From JBAZKK01 sp041650795 (GTDB taxonomy: Bacteria > Omnitrophota > Gorgyraeia > Gygaellales > Profunditerraquicolaceae), in contig JBAZKK010000021.1 of assembly GCA_041650795.1 (NCBI GenBank), positions 1 to 18,820 of the forward strand: DNA of 18,820 bases, written 5' to 3'. The translations under genes were made by a program, and so were the position numbers. Every line of letters begins with the position of its first letter. Position 1 is the first letter of the stretch. Under the pieces are notes generated by a model, which saw nothing but the letters and a program-made list of their open reading frames with translations, was not told where the DNA came from and searched no databases. Of this stretch, positions 15,465 to 18,820 are shown piece by piece.

Positions 15465-16723
15465 TGGAACGCGCGCTCCTGGTAAGCATAAAGATTGACC
15501 CCGTAAATAAAGGCTGGCGGCTGGATGATATTGCCCTGGAGTTGGAGGAGCTTGTAGGGGCATGCGGAGCTGAGATCGTTGATAACATTACCTATGTCTG
15601 TAAGGCGCCTACCCCTGACCTTCTAATCGGCAAAGGAAAATGCCAGGAGATAGCCTTGCTTTGCGAGGAGAAAGGCGTTGATACGGTAATCTTCAGTCAC
15701 GACCTTTCCGGGGTGCAGCAACGTAACCTCGAGGAGATTATATCCCGTAAGACCATTGACCGCACGCAGCTTATTCTCGATATTTTTGCCCGCCGTGCCA
15801 AGAGTATTGAAGGAAGGATGCAGGTAGAACTGGCGCAGTTAGAATATCTCCTGCCGCGTTTGACCGGCAAGGGCATTATGCTTTCGCGTCTGGGGGGAGG
15901 CATCGGCACGCGCGGTCCGGGGGAGCAGAAGCTGGAGGTTGAGCGCCGTTCTATCAGGCGGCGGATAGACAAGCTCAATGATGACCTGAGGGGGGTGAGG
16001 ATGCACCGCCAGACCTTGCGCAAAAAGAGGCAAAGTAACTCCGTGCCTTCGGTGGTATTGGTAGGCTATACCAATGCCGGCAAATCCACGCTCTTGAACG
16101 CCCTTACCAGCGCAGGGCAGGTTACTGCCGATACGCTCTTTACTACTCTTGACCCTTTATCGCGCAGCCTGGTTCTGGGCAACGGTGAGCATGTCGTAAT
16201 CTCAGATACCGTAGGGTTCCTCCATGAGCTCCCTCATCATCTCATTGAGGCATTCAGGGCGACGTTAGAGGAGGTAACCGAGGCGGATTTATTGATACAT
16301 GTCTTGGACGTAAGCCACCATAAGGTTTATGACCACTATCAGTCAGTGATTGAGGTCTTAAAGGAGCTCGACGCTAATAAAAAGCCGGTCATCATTGCTC
16401 TTAACAAGACTGACCTTGTAGATGATAGCATTTGGCTTAACAAGCTTTCGCAGGATTTTCATGATTCGGTTTTGATTTCAGCGAAAGTGAAAAACGGGCT
16501 GGAATCTTTGCTTAGCAAGATAGCACGGAAGTTTACCAGCCGGATGATTTGTTTTGACGGGATTGTCCAGCATGACCGCATGGAATTGATAGACCTGTTT
16601 TATCGCGAGGGGAAAGTAGAAGAGATAGAATACCTTGAAAAAGGCGTTAAAGTAAAAGCACGCTTGCCAAGAGCCTTGTATAATAAATTATTTAATAACA
16701 ATAAGTTAAAACATCAAAATTGA
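15464..16723 (+). CDS. hflX: Ribosome-associated GTPase HflX
   Basis: HflX is a GTPase that binds the 50S subunit and splits stalled ribosomes, notably in heat stress. The 419-residue protein has the N-terminal HflX domain with LLIGKGK (53-59), the family glycine-rich GGGIGTRGPGEQKLE (144-158), an arginine-rich coiled coil up to about 190, and then the G domain: G1 GYTNAGKST (201-209), the G2 region TLFTTLDP, G3 DTVGF (248-252), G4 NKTD (314-317) and G5 SAK (339-341). A C-terminal domain of about 60 residues ends in an Asn/Lys-rich tail. The start is GTG at 15464, sharing a base with the miaA stop; AGGAG 8 bases upstream supports it. The heat-shock genes downstream fit its role, but they have their own promoter. 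Confidence 0.97.
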   Translation: MERALLVSIKIDPVNKGWRLDDIALELEELVGACGAEIVDNITYVCKAPTPDLLIGKGKCQEIALLCEEKGVDTVIFSHDLSGVQQRNLEEIISRKTIDRTQLILDIFARRAKSIEGRMQVELAQLEYLLPRLTGKGIMLSRLGGGIGTRGPGEQKLEVERRSIRRRIDKLNDDLRGVRMHRQTLRKKRQSNSVPSVVLVGYTNAGKSTLLNALTSAGQVTADTLFTTLDPLSRSLVLGNGEHVVISDTVGFLHELPHHLIEAFRATLEEVTEADLLIHVLDVSHHKVYDHYQSVIEVLKELDANKKPVIIALNKTDLVDDSIWLNKLSQDFHDSVLISAKVKNGLESLLSKIARKFTSRMICFDGIVQHDRMELIDLFYREGKVEEIEYLEKGVKVKARLPRALYNKLFNNNKLKHQN

Positions 16724-16727
16724 AAAC

Positions 16728-16744
16728 TGTTAGATTATTTAACA
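16728..16744. repeat. Inverted repeat TGTTA-N7-TAACA upstream of the HspR-like gene
   Basis: Perfect five-base arms with a seven-base spacer, just after the hflX stop and 16 bases before the -35 box. The spacing equals that of HAIR operators but the arm sequence does not match the HAIR consensus, so it may be a divergent operator or chance in AT-rich DNA. Confidence 0.3.
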
Positions 16745-16760
16745 AAAACTATTAATTTAC

Positions 16761-16789
16761 TTGACAAAAAGATTATTTTATGTTATAGT
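16761..16789 (+). promoter_or_regulatory. Strong extended -10 sigma-70 promoter of the HspR-like gene
   Basis: TTGACA (16761-16766), a 17-base spacer and TATAGT (16784-16789) with the extended TG at 16781-16782. Start of transcription would be near 16796, giving a leader of about 19 bases. AAGGAG at 16803-16808 lies 6 bases before the ATG at 16815. Confidence 0.88.
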
Positions 16790-16814
16790 TTGTTCTATGG
16801 ATAAGGAGTAAAAG

Positions 16815-17075
16815 ATGCCTCTTTTTGATATCTACATTAGCCCGGATGAACCGGTTTATGTAATCAGCGTAGTAAGCAAGCTGGTCAGTTTGCCGGTATG
16901 GACATTACGGCAGCTTGATAAAAAAGGGGTTGTTTGTCCTAAGAGGGCAGGAAGGAAAAGCAGGCTTTATTCTTTGAAGGACGTAAAAAAATTGGAATAC
17001 GTTCATTACCTTATGGATGAGAAGGGCGTTAATATCCACGGAGTAAAAATTATTCTGCAAAAGGAAGGGGAGTAA
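16815..17075 (+). CDS. MerR-family HspR-like transcriptional regulator
   Basis: This 86-residue protein consists mainly of one MerR-type winged helix-turn-helix. YVISVVSKLVSLPVWTLRQLDKKGVV (residues about 14-39) is the recognition unit, and RKSRLYSLKDVKKLEYVHYL is the wing and second helix. The Y-V-I-S start, the R-x-Y-S wing and the closing GVNIHGVKIIL are typical of HspR, the heat-shock repressor of actinobacterial and other dnaK/clpB genes, and not of metal-sensing MerR proteins. No cysteine-based effector domain or long dimerisation helix is present, as expected for HspR. It has a strong promoter and AAGGAG. clpB lies 64 bases downstream, so it probably controls clpB or itself. HspR is the likely identity; I leave the symbol empty because the length is short and the typical HAIR operator is not seen. 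Confidence 0.82.
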   Translation: MPLFDIYISPDEPVYVISVVSKLVSLPVWTLRQLDKKGVVCPKRAGRKSRLYSLKDVKKLEYVHYLMDEKGVNIHGVKIILQKEGE

Positions 17076-17093
17076 TATTTTTTTGTCTTAGTT

Positions 17094-17120
17094 TTAGCGC
17101 TCTTCGGCAGTGAGTGCTAA
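17094..17120. promoter_or_regulatory. CIRCE operator (HrcA binding site) upstream of clpB
   Basis: TTAGCGCTC, nine bases, GAGTGCTAA: this equals the CIRCE consensus TTAGCACTC-N9-GAGTGCTAA except one base in the left arm (G for A). It lies 19 bases before the clpB ATG, probably in the leader, since no clear separate promoter is visible between it and the regulator gene. HrcA repression of clpB is predicted; hrcA is not in the window. Confidence 0.9.
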
Positions 17121-17139
17121 TTAAGCTGGGAGAGACGTT

Positions 17140-18820
17140 ATGAAGATTGATAAGCTTACCGTAAAATTGCAGGAGGCAATCCAGGCCGCAATCGAATTGG
17201 CTTTAGAAAAAGGCCACCAGCAGTTGGAGCCCGAACATATCCTCTATGCCTTACTGAGGCAGGAGGATAGTATTGTGACCGCAGTGTTTGACGATACCGG
17301 GGTACCGACTTTTACTATCTTGAAGGTAATTGAAGGATATTTGTCAGGTTTGCCTTCGGTGCACGGGACATCCGGGGATGTCCGTTTTTCCGGGCGCACC
17401 AATGCGCTTTTTCTGGTCGCCAAAAAGGAGGCCCTGGCTCTCCATGATGAGTTTATCTCCGGAGAGCATGTCCTTTTGGCTTTATTCTCGGATTCCCAAT
17501 CAGCAGTGGTTACGGAGTTTAAAAAGTTGGGCATTGACCGGGAGAAAGTTCTTTTGGCAATCAGCCGGGTGCGCGGAGACCACCGTATTACCGATGAGAA
17601 TCCCGAAGCCAAATTCAGGGCGCTGGAGAGATACGGCCAGGATATTACCGAGCTGGCACGCAGAATGAAGCTTGACCCGGTTATCGGCAGGGACAAGGAA
17701 ATACGCAGGCTGATGCAGGTATTGTCGCGGCGCACCAAGAATAATCCTGTCCTGATAGGAGAGGCCGGCGTCGGTAAAACCGCGATAGCGGAGGGCCTGG
17801 CGCAGCGTATCGCATCCAGCGATGTCCCCGAAGGGCTAAAGAATAAGCGCATAATCTCCCTGGATCTGGGGAGCCTGGTTGCCGGAACCAAATTCCGCGG
17901 AGAATTTGAAGACCGCCTTAAGGCAGTACTGAAAGAGGTGCAGAACAGGGACGCAGAGATAATCCTTTTTATAGATGAGTTGCATACTATTGTCGGAGCC
18001 GGTGCGGCAGAAGGCGCTATCGATGCGTCGAATATGTTAAAGCCGATGCTTGCGCGGGGGCAGTTGCGTTGTATCGGAGCTACTACCCTTGAAGAGTACC
18101 GCAAATACATAGAGAAGGACCGCGCCTTGGAGAGAAGGTTCCAGCCGGTATTTATAGAGGAGCCGACGGTAGAGGATACCATTGCCATACTGCGCGGCTT
18201 AAAAGAGAAGTATGAATTGCACCACGGGGTACGCATCAAGGATTCTGCCTTGATTGCTGCGGCAACGCTTTCCCACCGCTATATTAGCGAACGCCGTCTT
18301 CCGGATAAGGCGGTGGACCTTGTGGATGAGGCTGCCTCCAGGATACGCATTGAGATCGACAGTATGCCTCTTGAGATTGACAGCGTTCAGAGAAAGGTTA
18401 TGCAGCTTGAGATTGAGCGGCAGGCGCTCAAGAAAGAAAAGGATAAGGCCTCGGAAGAGAAGCTTAAAAAAATAGAAACCGAGCTGGATGGCCTTAGGAA
18501 TAAACTTGAACACAGCAAGAAGCAGTGGGAAAAAGAAAAGGCTCAGATACTAAAGATACAGAAGGCCAAGGCCGGGATAGAGGAATTAAAAAACGAAGCC
18601 CAGGCCGCGGAAAAGGTCGGGGATTTGGATAGGGTAGCCGAAATAAAATACGGCAGGTTAAGAGATTTAGAAAAAGAGCTCCGTAAGTATAACCAGGCCT
18701 TGGAGGAGGACTCGGTAATGCTCAGGCAGGAGGTCGGCGATGAAGATATCGCTTCCGTAGTCTCGGAATGGACCGGCATCCCATTGACAAAGCTCATGGA
18801 GGCAGAAGCCCAAAAGCTGA
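17140..18820 (+). CDS. clpB: ClpB disaggregase, 3' end cut by window edge
   Basis: ClpB is the hexameric AAA+ chaperone that extracts proteins from aggregates together with DnaK. The frame is open to the last base: 560 complete residues of about 860 are visible. The N domain spans 1-145 (LEPEHILYALL, ISGEHVLLAL). NBD1 has Walker A GEAGVGKT (207-214), the pore-loop region with AGTKFRGEFEDR, Walker B ILFIDE (275-280), sensor GATT (313-316) and arginine fingers ERRF (331-334). The long coiled-coil M domain fills about 403-530, which separates ClpB from ClpA and ClpC. The last residues, EWTGIPLTKL, open NBD2. GGAG lies 7 bases before the ATG. The gene follows a CIRCE site and an HspR-like gene. 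NBD2 is outside the window. Confidence 0.97.
   Translation, partial: MKIDKLTVKLQEAIQAAIELALEKGHQQLEPEHILYALLRQEDSIVTAVFDDTGVPTFTILKVIEGYLSGLPSVHGTSGDVRFSGRTNALFLVAKKEALALHDEFISGEHVLLALFSDSQSAVVTEFKKLGIDREKVLLAISRVRGDHRITDENPEAKFRALERYGQDITELARRMKLDPVIGRDKEIRRLMQVLSRRTKNNPVLIGEAGVGKTAIAEGLAQRIASSDVPEGLKNKRIISLDLGSLVAGTKFRGEFEDRLKAVLKEVQNRDAEIILFIDELHTIVGAGAAEGAIDASNMLKPMLARGQLRCIGATTLEEYRKYIEKDRALERRFQPVFIEEPTVEDTIAILRGLKEKYELHHGVRIKDSALIAAATLSHRYISERRLPDKAVDLVDEAASRIRIEIDSMPLEIDSVQRKVMQLEIERQALKKEKDKASEEKLKKIETELDGLRNKLEHSKKQWEKEKAQILKIQKAKAGIEELKNEAQAAEKVGDLDRVAEIKYGRLRDLEKELRKYNQALEEDSVMLRQEVGDEDIASVVSEWTGIPLTKLMEAEAQKL

Noticed and set aside
17073..17078. TAATAT as a -10 box for clpB
   Set aside because: No acceptable -35 lies at proper distance; transcription from the promoter at 16761 is simpler.
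17244..18239. Long minus-strand frame of 331 codons
   Set aside because: It is antisense to clpB, whose domains are intact; the translation is Ser/Arg-rich and without motifs.
1..18820. tRNA, rRNA, CRISPR, insertion sequence, phage or defence system
   Set aside because: No clover-leaf, repeat array, transposase or nuclease-effector gene was recognised; the genes are core metabolism, transport, RNA modification and heat shock.

Overview
The window reads almost entirely on the + strand and is densely packed with bacterial housekeeping genes. Many starts and stops overlap (ATGA, TAGTG, TAAATG). By eye the base composition is close to balanced. Shine-Dalgarno sequences of the AGGAGG type and two textbook TTGACA promoters show ordinary bacterial expression. 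The gene set (GTP-type PEP carboxykinase, YHS/HMBD copper ATPase, an HspR-like regulator beside clpB with a CIRCE operator, MiaB/MiaA/HflX) fits a Gram-negative-like, probably anaerobic environmental lineage. Candidatus Omnitrophota or a relative is my best guess, but that is inference from style and gene content, not a proven assignment.

Region 1 (1-4215): the 3' part of a GTP-dependent PEP carboxykinase runs by overlap into purC, then a flippase-like membrane protein, a YacP-type NYN/PIN-like nuclease and a metallo-beta-lactamase-fold hydrolase. All five are head to tail with overlaps or no gap, so they are probably co-transcribed. Region 2 (4216-5040): a single-gene unit with its own promoter, a perfect Shine-Dalgarno, a small MscS-like TM-helix protein and a strong hairpin terminator. 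Region 3 (5054-9710): a GT-C type membrane glycosyltransferase, a DUF71/Dph6-like PP-loop ATPase and a copper-type P1B ATPase.

Region 4 (9807-11885): an APC-family permease fused to a PTS EIIA-type domain, followed by a gene-poor stretch with a possible methyltransferase remnant. Region 5 (11886-16723): a tight chain of SAM methyltransferase, miaB (lacking its TRAM domain), a TPR+SPOR exported protein, miaA and hflX. MiaA and MiaB act in sequence on A37 of tRNAs, and HflX is a ribosome-associated GTPase, so this is mainly a translation-quality unit with an envelope gene inside it.

Region 6 (16724-18820): a strong promoter drives a small MerR/HspR-like regulator. A CIRCE-type inverted repeat follows, and then clpB, which is cut by the window end. 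This is a heat-shock locus that apparently combines two repressor systems.

I see no rRNA, tRNA, CRISPR array, insertion sequence or phage gene, and no defence system. Most of the window is ordinary. The observations most worth a second look are the HspR-like/CIRCE arrangement, the permease-EIIA fusion and the TRAM-less MiaB.
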